From positions 1 through 64,000 of the forward strand of contig JACESF010000008.1 in the NCBI GenBank assembly GCA_013911975.1: a stretch of 64,000 nucleotides of DNA. Reading direction: 5' to 3'. Under the pieces are notes generated by a model, which saw only the letters and a list, made by a program, of their open reading frames with translations, made no database searches and was not told where the DNA came from. Positions 26,196 to 35,200 of the stretch are shown piece by piece; position 1 is the first letter of the stretch, and each line of letters opens with the position of its first letter. The translations under genes were made by a program, and so were the position numbers. Source of the DNA: Hyphomicrobiales bacterium. GTDB lineage: Bacteria; Pseudomonadota; Alphaproteobacteria; Rhizobiales; Xanthobacteraceae.

Positions 26196-27683
26196 GTGAG
26201 GAGCTTTCGACCAGAAAGTGCAGGAACGGCATTCCTCGCCCGGTCGGCGCGCGCCTTGCGCCTGACCTTGCCGGAGACGTCCCTCCGCGCGGGCAATCCC
26301 GGCGACCTGGCGGTTTTTTCCGGCCGCGCGGGCCGGGGCCTCCTGATGCTGGCGCTGCTCGCCGGCGGGTCCGGCGGGGCCATGCTGGTGGCGCAGGCGG
26401 CGGGCCTGCTGGTGGGGGCCGGGCCGGAAGCGGGCTGGCTGCTCTCCTGCGGGCTCATCGCGGGCGGGCTCTCCGCCGTGGCTAGCGGCCTGTCCCGGGC
26501 CGCGGCGGCCATGGTGCCGCCCATCGCGGCCGAAGCGCCGATCCCCGTTCGCGACGCCTTCGTCACGTTGCATGCGCGCACCGGCGAGACCCTCGCCGTG
26601 GAGCGCGCGCCCGAGGGCATGGCCGGGCTCACCGCCGACGGCCTTCTCGGCCCCGGATTGTTCGAGCGGATCCAGGTGGCGGACCGTCCCGCCTTCCTCT
26701 CCGCTTTGTCCGCCTGCGCGGCCGATGGTCGGGCGCGCCGCGCGGACCTGCGCCTGCGCTGCGGGGCGCTGGGCGAGCTGCCCCGCTTCGTCGCGCTGGA
26801 GGCGCGCATCGCGGGCGACGCGCAGGGGGCTGCCCGCGTCCAGTGGCAGGAGCCCGCCGATGCGGGCCGCGCCGCCGATACGAACGAGGGCGACGCCCGC
26901 GCCCGTGCCGAGCGCGCCAACGACGCCAAAAGCCGCTTCCTGCGGACCATGAGCCACGAGCTGCGCACGCCGCTCAATTCCATCCTCGGCTTCTCTGAGA
27001 TGCTCACGGGGGATGCGGGCGACATGGATGCCGCCCGGCGGGCGGACTATGCCCGCATCATCCATGAGAGCGGGCAGCACCTGCTGGGCCTCGTGAACGG
27101 CATCCTCGACCTCTCGCGGGTGGAGGCGGGCGCCTATGACCTCGCCTGCGAGGATCTGGACATCCACGGCATCGTCGCGGGCGCCGTCGAAATGATGGCG
27201 CTGGAGGCCGATCGCCGGGGCGTTCATCTTGCGAGCACCCTGCCGGCGCACCTTCCGCCCCTCACGGCGGACCAGCGGGCCGTGCGGCAGGTCTTCCTCA
27301 ATCTCCTGTCCAACGCCGTGAAGTTCACGCCCGCCGGGGGCGAAGTGGTGGTGGATGCTTCCGTCAGTGGCGGCATGATGCACCTGAAGGTCCGCGACAC
27401 CGGGGCCGGCATGCGCGCGGCGGACGTGGAGCGGCTGGGCGAACCCTTCTTCCAGGCCGGGGACATGGACCAGCGCCGCGCGGGCATCGGCCTCGGGCTG
27501 GCGGTGGTGCGGGCCCTGGTGGAGCTGCACCGGGGCGTGTTCCAGGTGGCGAGCGTCCTGGGCGTGGGCACCACCGTCACCGTGGCCCTTCCCCTGTGCG
27601 GTCCCGAGGGCGTGGCGGCCACGCCGCTGCGGCCCGTCCTGCCCCTGTCCGAAGCGGGCATGGATGACCGGAGGTCCGCATGA
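26196..27683 (+). CDS. Membrane sensor histidine kinase (HisKA-HATPase)
   Basis: A 495-residue kinase starting at GTG 26196 after an AAGGTGAGG-like sequence. Two hydrophobic segments (about 47-75 and 80-100) form a membrane hairpin. A PAS-like region (about 118-215) follows. HisKA has the phospho-acceptor His254 in TMSHELRTPLNSILGFSEML. The ATPase domain has RQVFLNLLSNAVKFTP (N box), DTGAGM (G1) and GIGLGLAVV (G2). There is no receiver domain and no response regulator next door, so it is an orphan kinase. The domain order resembles the DivJ/PleC-type kinases of Alphaproteobacteria, but assignment to them is not secure. Its stop overlaps the next gene by 4 nt. Confidence 0.87.
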   Translation: MRSFRPESAGTAFLARSARALRLTLPETSLRAGNPGDLAVFSGRAGRGLLMLALLAGGSGGAMLVAQAAGLLVGAGPEAGWLLSCGLIAGGLSAVASGLSRAAAAMVPPIAAEAPIPVRDAFVTLHARTGETLAVERAPEGMAGLTADGLLGPGLFERIQVADRPAFLSALSACAADGRARRADLRLRCGALGELPRFVALEARIAGDAQGAARVQWQEPADAGRAADTNEGDARARAERANDAKSRFLRTMSHELRTPLNSILGFSEMLTGDAGDMDAARRADYARIIHESGQHLLGLVNGILDLSRVEAGAYDLACEDLDIHGIVAGAVEMMALEADRRGVHLASTLPAHLPPLTADQRAVRQVFLNLLSNAVKFTPAGGEVVVDASVSGGMMHLKVRDTGAGMRAADVERLGEPFFQAGDMDQRRAGIGLGLAVVRALVELHRGVFQVASVLGVGTTVTVALPLCGPEGVAATPLRPVLPLSEAGMDDRRSA

Positions 27684-28654
27684 GCCGAGCCGCCGACGCG
27701 CGTCATTATGCGGATTCGCACCCCGACGAGGAGGACGTCGGCCGCGCCGGGCGCATCGCCCATCGCGTCGCGGACGGGTTCGCCGCGCTCGTCGCCGTGG
27801 CGGCCACCGGCGCGGTGATCGCCAACGTCTTCTTCCTCCAGCATGCCACCCTGCGCTCGGCGTCCACGGGCGCCACCACCGTTTCCGTGGAGCCGAAGGG
27901 CCGCGCCGCCACGTCCGGCGGCGCGCCCGGCACGCCCGCCATGATCTTCGGGCCGCCCGCCGCCGCCACTGCCCCGGCGGCGGCCCAGGCCGCGCGGCCT
28001 CCGGTCGCCGCCGCCCCGCCGCCCGCGCCGCCGTCCCCGGCTGCGAGCGAGGCCGCCGCGCTCCTGCCGCCCGCCAGCCTTCCCACGCCGCGCACGCCCA
28101 CGCCCCTGGTGGCGGAGATCCAGCGCGAGCTGGCCCGTCGCGGCTTCTATGACGGCGCGGTGGACGGCCTCAGCGGGCCGCGCACCGAGGCTGCGGTGCG
28201 CGCCTTCGAGCAGGCCGCGCGCCTCAAGGTATCCAGCGGTGACCCGAACGAGGCCGTGCTGGGCGAGCTGCGCCGCGTCCCGGCGGCTGCCGCCGTGGCG
28301 GCCGCTGCCCCGCCGCCGGCTGCGGCGCGTCCCGCCGCCGCGCCCGCCACCACCGTTCCCGTCGCTGCCGGGCGCCCGATGCTGCCTCCGGCGGCGGTGC
28401 CCGGCGATGCGGGCATCACCGGCTCCGTGCGTCCGCCGGGAGACCTCCAGGCCGGCTCGCCGCGCATCCTGTCGGTGCAGAAGGCCCTGGCGCGGCTCGG
28501 CTACGGACCCATCAAGCTGGACGGGCAGCCGGGCACCGAGACGCGCCTCGCCATCCAGCGCTTCGAGCGGGACAGGAACCTGCCCGCCTCGGGCGAGATC
28601 ACCGACCGCATGGTCCGCGAGCTGGCGGCCGTCTCCGGCGCGCCGATCGAGTGA
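27680..28654 (+). CDS. Membrane-anchored protein with two peptidoglycan-binding domains
   Basis: A 324-residue protein. A single membrane helix lies at about 34-54, so most of the protein is periplasmic. An Ala/Pro-rich linker leads to a PG_binding_1 domain (about 138-196: IQRELARRGFYDGAVDGLSGPRTEAAVRAFE). After a second Ala/Pro-rich linker there is another (about 258-318: VQKALARLGYGPIKLDGQPGTETRLAIQRFE). It has no catalytic domain. It is coupled to the histidine kinase (ATGA overlap) and to the DUF1491 gene, suggesting a cell-envelope role with the kinase. Confidence 0.85.
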   Translation: MSRAADARHYADSHPDEEDVGRAGRIAHRVADGFAALVAVAATGAVIANVFFLQHATLRSASTGATTVSVEPKGRAATSGGAPGTPAMIFGPPAAATAPAAAQAARPPVAAAPPPAPPSPAASEAAALLPPASLPTPRTPTPLVAEIQRELARRGFYDGAVDGLSGPRTEAAVRAFEQAARLKVSSGDPNEAVLGELRRVPAAAAVAAAAPPPAAARPAAAPATTVPVAAGRPMLPPAAVPGDAGITGSVRPPGDLQAGSPRILSVQKALARLGYGPIKLDGQPGTETRLAIQRFERDRNLPASGEITDRMVRELAAVSGAPIE

Positions 28655-29010
28655 TGCGGCTCAAGAGCGCCATCTTCGTCGCCGCCCTGGTGCGCACCGC
28701 CAATGGCGCGGGCGCCTTCGCCGCCGTCCGCCGCCGGGGCTCGGAGGAGGCCGGCGCGGTGTTCGTGAAGGTGGCCACGCTGGACGGGCGCGCGGCGCTC
28801 TATGTGCCCGCGCCCCAGAGCGCGTTCGACGCCTCCTTCCCCGCCGACCGCCTGTTCCGCCTCGCCGTGGGCCCGGAGCGGCAGGAGGCGGACAGCGAGG
28901 AGCGGATGGCCAAGGAAGTGCGCTTCGATCCCGACCTGTGGTTCGTGGAGATCGAGGATCGCGAGGGCCGCAGCTTCATCGACGTGGCCCCGGAGGAGAC
29001 CGGGCCTTAA
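28654..29010 (+). CDS. DUF1491 family protein
   Basis: A 118-residue DUF1491 protein, recognised from RLKSAIFVAALVR, GAGAFAAVRRRGSEEAGAVFVKV and the C-terminal EVRFDPDLWFVEIEDREGRSFIDV. The family is common in Rhizobiales and has no established function. ATG 28654 overlaps the stop of the upstream gene; GTG 28651 is an equally open alternative. It appears to be the third gene of a kinase / peptidoglycan-binding / DUF1491 operon. Confidence 0.85.
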   Translation: MRLKSAIFVAALVRTANGAGAFAAVRRRGSEEAGAVFVKVATLDGRAALYVPAPQSAFDASFPADRLFRLAVGPERQEADSEERMAKEVRFDPDLWFVEIEDREGRSFIDVAPEETGP

Positions 29011-29076
29011 GCTTCGCGAAACCATCCGCGCTTAAAGAGAGTTGTCATCACGCTACTCCCAGATCGGAGACAGGTG

Positions 29077-29259
29077 ATGGGCATGGTGATTGCTTTCCCC
29101 TTCGAGCGTGCCGCGCGCCGAAGTGAGCGCGCGCAGCCGGAACACGGTGCGGACATCGTCATTCTTCCGGTGGTGCGGATCGAGCGCCAGTTCGGGCCTC
29201 TTCCCGCCGCCATTCTCCAGGGCCCGCAGCCCGACACCTCCGGGCGCCGGGTTCGCTGA
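29077..29259 (+). CDS. Small hypothetical protein (60 residues)
   Basis: A short frame encoding MGMVIAFPFERAARR and an ending rich in Pro/Arg, with ADIVILPVVRIERQFG in the middle. A good Shine-Dalgarno (CGGAGACAGG) is placed 6-8 nt before the ATG. It lies 66 bp after DUF1491 and is not a shadow of another gene. The IAFPFERAAR start followed by a VILPVxRIER segment resembles small rhizobial hypotheticals I have seen, but I cannot name a family. No membrane helix is visible. Confidence 0.55.
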   Translation: MGMVIAFPFERAARRSERAQPEHGADIVILPVVRIERQFGPLPAAILQGPQPDTSGRRVR

Positions 29260-29274
29260 TCCGCCTTCGCCGTC

Positions 29275-29940
29275 TCAGTTGGACGGGGTACAGCTTGCCG
29301 CCTCGAGCTGGCGGCGGATCTGGCCGCGCAGGTCCGGATAGCGGGCATAGGCGCGGATCAGCACGATCCCCCGGTCCGAGGGGGATTCCACCACGAGGCG
29401 GTCCGCCGCCGTGATTTCCTCGTCCTCCGGCAACGCCGCCCTCTGGCTGGGGGAGAGCAGGTCCAATTCGATCACGCGGCCCGCCGCCTGGTCGTTGAGC
29501 GCGTAGAAGGCCAGCCCGCGTGCGGTATAGAAGGACACCGACGTGTAATCCTCGGTGGCCGGGACCCGCACCCGCAGCGGCCGCGCGCGCAGGTCATACA
29601 GGCACACGGCGCTGACGAAGGCCGGATCCGTCATGGGCAGGGTCATCTGCGCGGGCGTGGCATCCGCGAGCAGCGTCATCTGGTTCGGCTGCGCGATGTC
29701 CGACAGGCGCTGGTAGGCGCTGCGTTCCGCCAGCAGCGGCATGGCCAGGATCGACACCAGATGCACGATCCCCGCGATCACCAGGATGAATGCGAAGGGC
29801 AGCAGCACATGCTGCGGCAGGGCAGCGCGCATGCGATCGAATGCCCGCCGCAACCGGCGCAGCGGATGCAGGCGCCCGGTGCGGGGAATGAGGCGCTGGC
29901 GACGCAGCGGGGCAAAGAAGTCGGCGACGCTCACGGGCAT
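29275..29940 (-). CDS. DUF1254-like membrane-anchored protein
   Basis: A 221-residue protein with one membrane helix at about 42-66 (LLPFAFILVIAGIVHLVSIL) and a C-terminal extracytoplasmic part. Phrases such as AVCLYDLRARPLRVRVPATEDYTSVSFYT match the short DUF1254-type proteins found next to DUF1214 genes in Rhizobiales. It overlaps the upstream DUF1214 gene by 10 bp, so the two are translated together and may form a complex. Function unknown. Confidence 0.65.
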   Translation of the reverse strand: MPVSVADFFAPLRRQRLIPRTGRLHPLRRLRRAFDRMRAALPQHVLLPFAFILVIAGIVHLVSILAMPLLAERSAYQRLSDIAQPNQMTLLADATPAQMTLPMTDPAFVSAVCLYDLRARPLRVRVPATEDYTSVSFYTARGLAFYALNDQAAGRVIELDLLSPSQRAALPEDEEITAADRLVVESPSDRGIVLIRAYARYPDLRGQIRRQLEAASCTPSN

Positions 29941-30506
29941 AGCTCCGTCGTCACCTGGGGCAGCTTCGAGCTTTCGCCCGTGGCCGAGGAGAAGCTGAAG
30001 GGGGCGTCATAGAGCCGGAGCGCCACCTTGACCCGCCCCTTCGCGCCCGTGGGGAGCCAGTTGCCCGGCCGGGCGCGCGGCGAGAGCACCACGTCGATGG
30101 CGCCGTCGGGCCGGTAGACCAGTTCGTTGCTGGTGAACCCGTAGCGCTGCGCGTCGTTGGGGATCAGGTGGCCCTCCTCGTCCATGAGGGTCACGGTCCA
30201 GACCTGCGCCTGCGGCAGCAGGCCGGAAATGCGGATGTCGCAGCGCCCGTCCAGGGGCGCACCGGCGGAATCCTGCGTGGCGAGGAACAGCAGGCCGTCC
30301 GCCAGCTCCAGCGGGAGCTCGCCGGAGCGGGCGAAGGTCGCACGGGCATAGGGGTCCGCCTGGGTGGTGCCGGAGCGGGGCCAGCCGGTCCAGGCGCCGG
30401 ACCGCACCGCGTCCATGCCCCGCGACTGGGTCACGGACACATAGGTGAGGGCGAGGCCGAGCGTCGCGGCCGCGGCGAGGGTGACGGCGAGGGGCAGGGG
30501 GCGCAC
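29931..30506 (-). CDS. DUF1214 domain protein with N-terminal signal anchor
   Basis: A 191-residue protein with an N-terminal hydrophobic signal or anchor (about 6-25) and a DUF1214 domain (YARATFARSGELPLELADGLLFLATQDSAG, then CDIRISG and WTVTLMDEEGHLI). In larger DUF1254/DUF1214 proteins the two domains are in one chain; here they are two overlapping genes. The penicillin-binding protein 1A gene ends 4 bp upstream on the same strand, so the three genes are probably one transcript. The role is unknown but likely at the cell envelope. Confidence 0.75.
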   Translation of the reverse strand: MRPLPLAVTLAAAATLGLALTYVSVTQSRGMDAVRSGAWTGWPRSGTTQADPYARATFARSGELPLELADGLLFLATQDSAGAPLDGRCDIRISGLLPQAQVWTVTLMDEEGHLIPNDAQRYGFTSNELVYRPDGAIDVVLSPRARPGNWLPTGAKGRVKVALRLYDAPFSFSSATGESSKLPQVTTELCP

Positions 30507-30510
30507 GGCG

Positions 30511-32673
30511 TCAGTTGGCCTTGGTGGTGGCGCCGGGGATGGCGGCGGTCGGCCCCGTGGCGGGCACCGGCGGCACCGTGCGCCGGAACAGCTTCTCCAG
30601 GTCCGTCAGCCGCGCGGCCGAGCGCGGGGACAGGGTGATGGGGCGCGTGGAGGAATCCAGGCCCGGCACGTCCAGCGGCGCGGGCGGCTCGTCCAGCTTC
30701 GGCGCGGGCTGGTTGCCGATGCCGGGAATGTATTTCGGCTCGATGCCCTGGTGGGCATAGGCCATCACCTTCTGCCACGTCATGGCGGGCAGGGAGCCGC
30801 CGGTCATGCGGTTCATGGAGGTGTAGTCGTCGTTTCCAAACCAGACGCCGCCCACATAATTGCCGGTGAAGGCCATGAACCACGCGTCGCGATAGGCATT
30901 GGTGGTGCCGGTCTTGCCCGCCACCTTCACATCAGGCAGGCGCGAGCGGCGGCCCGTGCCGTTCTCGATCACGTTGTTCAGCATGGGGTTGATCATGTCG
31001 ATGACCGAGGGCGGGATGACCTGGAGCGGCTGGGGCGCGTCGCGGTCGTAGCGCCACACCACGTCGCCGGTACCGATGCGCATCTCCACCACCGCGTGGG
31101 GATAGACGCTCTTGCCGCCATTGGCGAACACCGCATAGGCGGTGGTCATGTCCACCACCGTCACCTCCACCGCGCCGAGGGGGAGGGGAGCGGTGAGGGT
31201 GAGGTTGGCGGTGATGCCCATCTTGTGGGCGAGGTCGACGATCTTCTGGCGGCCGAACCGCTCCGCGAGCCGCACCGCCACCGTGTTCAGCGAATGCTGG
31301 AGCGCGGTCTGGAGGGTGATGTTGCCCATATAGGAGCGCCCGTAATTCTGCGGGCACCAGTTGCCGAGGCAGATGGGGGCGTCCTGGACCATGGTGTTGG
31401 GCTTCATGCCGTTCATGAGCGCCACGGTGTAGACGAACGGCTTGAAGGAGGAGCCGGGCTGGCGCAGGGCGTCGGTGGCGCGGTTGAACTGGCTCTCGCC
31501 ATAGTCGCGCCCGCCCACCATGGCCCGCAGCGTGCCGTTCGGCTCCATGATGACGATGGCGCCCTGGTTCACCTTGTAGTCCTTGCCGAACTGGCGCAGC
31601 GAGGAATCCAGCGAGGCTTCCGACACCTTCTGGATGTTCGGGTCGAGCCCGGTGCGCACCACGAAGATGCGCTCCGTGACGGTCTTGGGGAACGCGTCCA
31701 CCAGCCGCCGGACCTCGGAGAAGGCATAGTCGAGATAATAGTCCGGCACCGCCATGTCGCGCCGGTCCATGGGGGTCGCGGGGTTGCGGCGGGCGCCGAA
31801 CACCTGGCCTTCGGTCATGAAGCCCGCGTCCACCAGATTGTCGAGCACGGTGGAGGCGCGCGCGCGGGCGGCGGGCAGGTTGACGTGGGGGGCGAACTTG
31901 GAGGGCGCCTTGAACAGGCCCGCCAGCATGGCGGCTTCCGCGAGATTCACCTCGCGGATGGACTTGCCGAAATAGTATTTCGCCGCCGCGTCCGCCCCAT
32001 AGGCGCCGCCGCCCAGATAGGCGCGGTCGAGATAGAGCTTGAGGATCTGGCTCTTGGTCAGGCGGCTTTCCAGCCACAAGGCGAGGAACGCCTCCTTCAC
32101 CTTGCGCTCGATGGTGCGCTCGTTGGAGAGGAACAGGTTCTTGGCGAGCTGCTGGGAGAGCGAGGACCCGCCCTGCCGCACGCCGCCCGCCCGGGCGTTC
32201 GTGACCACCGCGCGCAGCGTGCCTGCGACATCGATGCCGAAATGCTCGTAGAAGCGCCGGTCCTCGGTGGCGAGCACGGCCTTCAGCATGTAGTCGGGAA
32301 AGTCCTCCAGCGGCACCGTGTCGTTCTGCCGGACCCCGCGCTCGCCGATCACGTTGCCGTAGCGGTCGAGGAAGGTGACGGCGAGTTCCGTGCGCTTCAG
32401 CCAGTCGTCCGACGTCTCCCGGAAGGCGGGGAGGGCGAGCGCGAGCAGGGCGATGGCGCCGAACGTGCCCAGCGTGAATCCCTCGGAGGTCAGGCCCACC
32501 AGCCAGCGCCGCCAGCCCGAGAGCGAAAAGCGCTCCATGAAGGCGGAATAGGCGGAAGCCACCCGCATGAAGGCGGAACCGGCGCGGAACAGCGAGGAAT
32601 CGATGCGCGCATCCGCGTCCAGCCACGCATTGCGCAGCCGCTTCTTCGAGGATGGATCTTCGCTCTCGCTCAC
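30511..32673 (-). CDS. mrcA: Penicillin-binding protein 1A, bifunctional peptidoglycan synthase
   Basis: A 720-residue class A PBP. After a cytoplasmic N-terminus, one membrane helix lies at about 65-85. The GT51 glycosyltransferase domain follows (ATEDRRFYEHFGIDVAGTLRA with the catalytic Glu; GGSSLSQQLAKNLFL; KVKEAFLALWLE). The transpeptidase domain has the serine motif GSSFK, the SxN motif HSLNTVAVRL and KTGTT near 605. It polymerises and cross-links peptidoglycan in the periplasm. All catalytic motifs are intact and length is normal. It is divergent from the UPF0260 gene across a 247-bp gap. Confidence 0.93.
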   Translation of the reverse strand: MSESEDPSSKKRLRNAWLDADARIDSSLFRAGSAFMRVASAYSAFMERFSLSGWRRWLVGLTSEGFTLGTFGAIALLALALPAFRETSDDWLKRTELAVTFLDRYGNVIGERGVRQNDTVPLEDFPDYMLKAVLATEDRRFYEHFGIDVAGTLRAVVTNARAGGVRQGGSSLSQQLAKNLFLSNERTIERKVKEAFLALWLESRLTKSQILKLYLDRAYLGGGAYGADAAAKYYFGKSIREVNLAEAAMLAGLFKAPSKFAPHVNLPAARARASTVLDNLVDAGFMTEGQVFGARRNPATPMDRRDMAVPDYYLDYAFSEVRRLVDAFPKTVTERIFVVRTGLDPNIQKVSEASLDSSLRQFGKDYKVNQGAIVIMEPNGTLRAMVGGRDYGESQFNRATDALRQPGSSFKPFVYTVALMNGMKPNTMVQDAPICLGNWCPQNYGRSYMGNITLQTALQHSLNTVAVRLAERFGRQKIVDLAHKMGITANLTLTAPLPLGAVEVTVVDMTTAYAVFANGGKSVYPHAVVEMRIGTGDVVWRYDRDAPQPLQVIPPSVIDMINPMLNNVIENGTGRRSRLPDVKVAGKTGTTNAYRDAWFMAFTGNYVGGVWFGNDDYTSMNRMTGGSLPAMTWQKVMAYAHQGIEPKYIPGIGNQPAPKLDEPPAPLDVPGLDSSTRPITLSPRSAARLTDLEKLFRRTVPPVPATGPTAAIPGATTKAN

Positions 32674-32920
32674 GTCCCGACGGTCTCGCGTTCGTGGACG
32701 CGCCGCAGCCCAGCGTCCGTCTCGGCCAGCCTGACCCCCGGCCGGCGGCGGTGCCGCGCGGCCTCGGGTCCGTTCACTTCCCGCCCCACATCCTTCATGG
32801 TCGCGATCCGGGGCGGAAACGCGGCAGGAAGGCGCCCTGCCTCGTCTATAGCGCGCGGCGCCGCGAACCGCGAGTCGCGTGCCCCTTTGCGCGGGTGCCC
32901 GGGACCGTTAGGAAGACGGA

Positions 32921-33406
32921 ATGGTTGACGTCCCCTTCTGGCGCCGCAAGGCGCTCGCCGAACTCACGCCCACGGAGTGGGAGAGCCTGTGCGACCGCTG
33001 CGGGCGCTGCTGCCTCGTGAAGCTGGAGGACGAGGACAGCGGCGAGATCGCCTATACGGACGTGGCCTGCCGCCTGTTCGACACCGGCGCCTGCCGCTGC
33101 GCCGATTATGAGAACCGCCAGGCCAAGGTGCCCGATTGCGTGCGGCTGACGCCCGAGACGGTGGAGAGCATCGGCTGGCTGCCGCCCACCTGCGGCTATC
33201 GCCTCGTGGCGGAGGGGCAGGACCTGCCCTGGTGGCATCCCCTGGTCTCCGGCGACCCGGAAACCGTCCACACGGCCGGGATTTCCGTGCGCGGCCGCGT
33301 GGCGGGCCTGGAAGGCGCCTATGCCGTCTTCGAGCTGGTGGACCAGATCGTGTCCTGGCCGCTCAAATGGCCGCGCGGGGCGCGCGGGCGCCGCCGCGCG
33401 CCTTGA
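32921..33406 (+). CDS. UPF0260 (YcgN-type) cysteine-rich protein
   Basis: A 161-residue protein with the Cys cluster CDRCGRCCL near residues 25-33, then [17 protein letters not shown] and PDC, as in the YkgJ/YcgN metal- or zinc-binding families. [19 protein letters not shown] and the [26 protein letters not shown] block are specific for UPF0260. The biochemical role is unknown. It converges tail to tail with the allophanate hydrolase gene, with only 3 bp between them. Confidence 0.88.
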   Translation: MVDVPFWRRKALAELTPTEWESLCDRCGRCCLVKLEDEDSGEIAYTDVACRLFDTGACRCADYENRQAKVPDCVRLTPETVESIGWLPPTCGYRLVAEGQDLPWWHPLVSGDPETVHTAGISVRGRVAGLEGAYAVFELVDQIVSWPLKWPRGARGRRRAP

Positions 33407-33409
33407 GCG

Positions 33410-35200
33410 TCAGGCGCTCTTGGCCCGGCTGGCGGCGAATGCCCGGAAGCCGCCATAGGCGGTGATGTCGGGGCAGCCTTCGGTGCCCGCCGCCTCCGCC
33501 AGGAAGCCCGCCACCTCGCGTCCGTCGGACAGGACCACCCGCCCGAGCCCCAGCGGCGCCGGGATGCGGGCGAGAAGCCGCCCGATGCCCTCGAAGGGCA
33601 GCGACCACACCTCGCCGGCAATGGCGGCGCCTCCGCTCGCGACGCGAGTAACGCCCGGGCGGGGCACCGCGCCCTTGAGCAGCGTCATGCGATAGAGCGG
33701 GGCGGTTTCCACCGGCGCCACGAGGCGGGCGCCCAGTTCCAGCAATTCGCCGTTGAGGCCCATGCCGGAGAGATGGGCGCCGAACACGCACAGGTCCATG
33801 CGGCCGGCTTCCACCAGGGGAGGCAGTTCGGGCGCGGGCGCCCGCGCGCCGCTGGCGCCGAGGGGCAAGTCCCCCGCCGCCACGAAGGCACGGGCGATGG
33901 AGGCCACTTCCGCGTCCCGCCCGGCGGGGGCCAGCAGGGTGATGCCGTAGGGAATGCCGTCGGCCGAGATGGTGTTGGGCACCGCCGTCCCGCACAGGTC
34001 CATCAGGTTCACGAAATTGGTGTAGGTGCCGTTGCGCGAATTGAGGCGGATATTGTCCGCCAACACTGCCTCCAGCGTATAGGCCGTGGGCGCGGTGGGC
34101 AGGAGGATGGCGTCGAGGTCCGCCAGGATGGGATCCACCTTCGCCTTCAGTTCCCGCAGGCGGTAGGTGGCGCGGAAGGCATCCGCCGCGCTCGCCGTGC
34201 CGCCCGGCTCGGTGATGGCGCGGGTGACGGGGTGCACCGCGTCTGGCTGCGTGGTGAGCAGGGGCTCTGCCACGATCCAGCGCTCGGCCACCCACGGCCC
34301 CTCATAGAGAAGCCGGGCGCACTCGGCGAAGGGGGCATAGTCGAACGGTACCAGCTCCGCGCCGAGCGCCTTGAACCGGGCGATGGCCGCCTCGTAGGCG
34401 GCGGCCGCTTCAGGATCACCGAAGAATTCCCGCTGGTCGGGCGGCAGGATGCCGAGCCGGGGCGGGGCGGAAAGGCTGCCCAGTTTGCCCAGCGGGAGCG
34501 GCCGGGAGAAAGCGTCGGCGGCGTCCGGGCCGGCCATCACCTCCAGGGCGGCCATGGCGTCGTCTACCGTGAGAGCGAAGACGGAGATGCAGTCCAGCGT
34601 CTTGCAGGCGGGGACGAGGCCGGTATTGGGCACGAGGCCGAGGCTCGGCTTCACGCCCACGATGTTCTGGAGCATGGCCGGCACGCGGCCCGAGCCGGCG
34701 GTGTCCGTGCCCAGCGCGAGGGGCACGATGCCCGCCGACACCGCGCTCGCGGAACCGGAAGAAGATCCGCCCGGCACCAGCGATGCGTTGAAGGCGTTGC
34801 GGGGCACGCCATAGGGCGAGCGCGTGCCCACGAGGCCGGTGGCGAACTGGTCGAGATTGGTCTTGCCGACGATGAGCGCGCCCGCCGCCTTCAGGCGGGC
34901 CACCACGGTGGCGTTGGCGCTCGCCTCATAGGCGAAGGCGGGGCAGGCGGCGGTGGTGGGCAGGCCCGCCACGTCGATATTGTCCTTTATCGCCATGGGG
35001 ATGCCGTAGAGCGGCAGGTCGGATTTGCCTTCCGCCTCCAGCTTCGCGGCCTCCGCCAGAAGGTCGGCCTCGGGGCGCAGGGTGATGAACAAAGCGGGGT
35101 CGTCATGGGCTGCGATGCGCCGGTAGGTCTCCCGCACGGTCTCGCTCGGCGTGCGCCGTCCTTCGCGGTGGGCGGACAGAAGGGAGGCGAGCGTGTCCAT
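33410..35200 (-). CDS. atzF: Allophanate hydrolase
   Basis: A 596-residue enzyme that hydrolyses allophanate to ammonia and CO2. The N-terminal amidase-signature domain shows the Ser-cisSer-Lys triad in AIKDNIDVAG, GTDTAGSGRVPA and VPGGSSSGSA. The C-terminal allophanate hydrolase domain (about 440-596) contains VFGAHLSGMGLNGELLELGARLV and YRMTLL...GAVPRPGV. Having both domains distinguishes it from generic amidases. ATG 35200 fits the family N-terminus; the longer frame to 35374 covers the AT-rich promoter. No urea carboxylase, cyanuric acid or biuret hydrolase gene is adjacent, so the allophanate source is not shown here. Confidence 0.9.
   Translation of the reverse strand: MDTLASLLSAHREGRRTPSETVRETYRRIAAHDDPALFITLRPEADLLAEAAKLEAEGKSDLPLYGIPMAIKDNIDVAGLPTTAACPAFAYEASANATVVARLKAAGALIVGKTNLDQFATGLVGTRSPYGVPRNAFNASLVPGGSSSGSASAVSAGIVPLALGTDTAGSGRVPAMLQNIVGVKPSLGLVPNTGLVPACKTLDCISVFALTVDDAMAALEVMAGPDAADAFSRPLPLGKLGSLSAPPRLGILPPDQREFFGDPEAAAAYEAAIARFKALGAELVPFDYAPFAECARLLYEGPWVAERWIVAEPLLTTQPDAVHPVTRAITEPGGTASAADAFRATYRLRELKAKVDPILADLDAILLPTAPTAYTLEAVLADNIRLNSRNGTYTNFVNLMDLCGTAVPNTISADGIPYGITLLAPAGRDAEVASIARAFVAAGDLPLGASGARAPAPELPPLVEAGRMDLCVFGAHLSGMGLNGELLELGARLVAPVETAPLYRMTLLKGAVPRPGVTRVASGGAAIAGEVWSLPFEGIGRLLARIPAPLGLGRVVLSDGREVAGFLAEAAGTEGCPDITAYGGFRAFAASRAKSA

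Noticed and set aside
30445..32928. 827-residue plus-strand frame opposite PBP1A
   Set aside because: His/Gly/Arg/Val-rich antisense of a gene with intact PBP1A motifs; no Shine-Dalgarno or domain.
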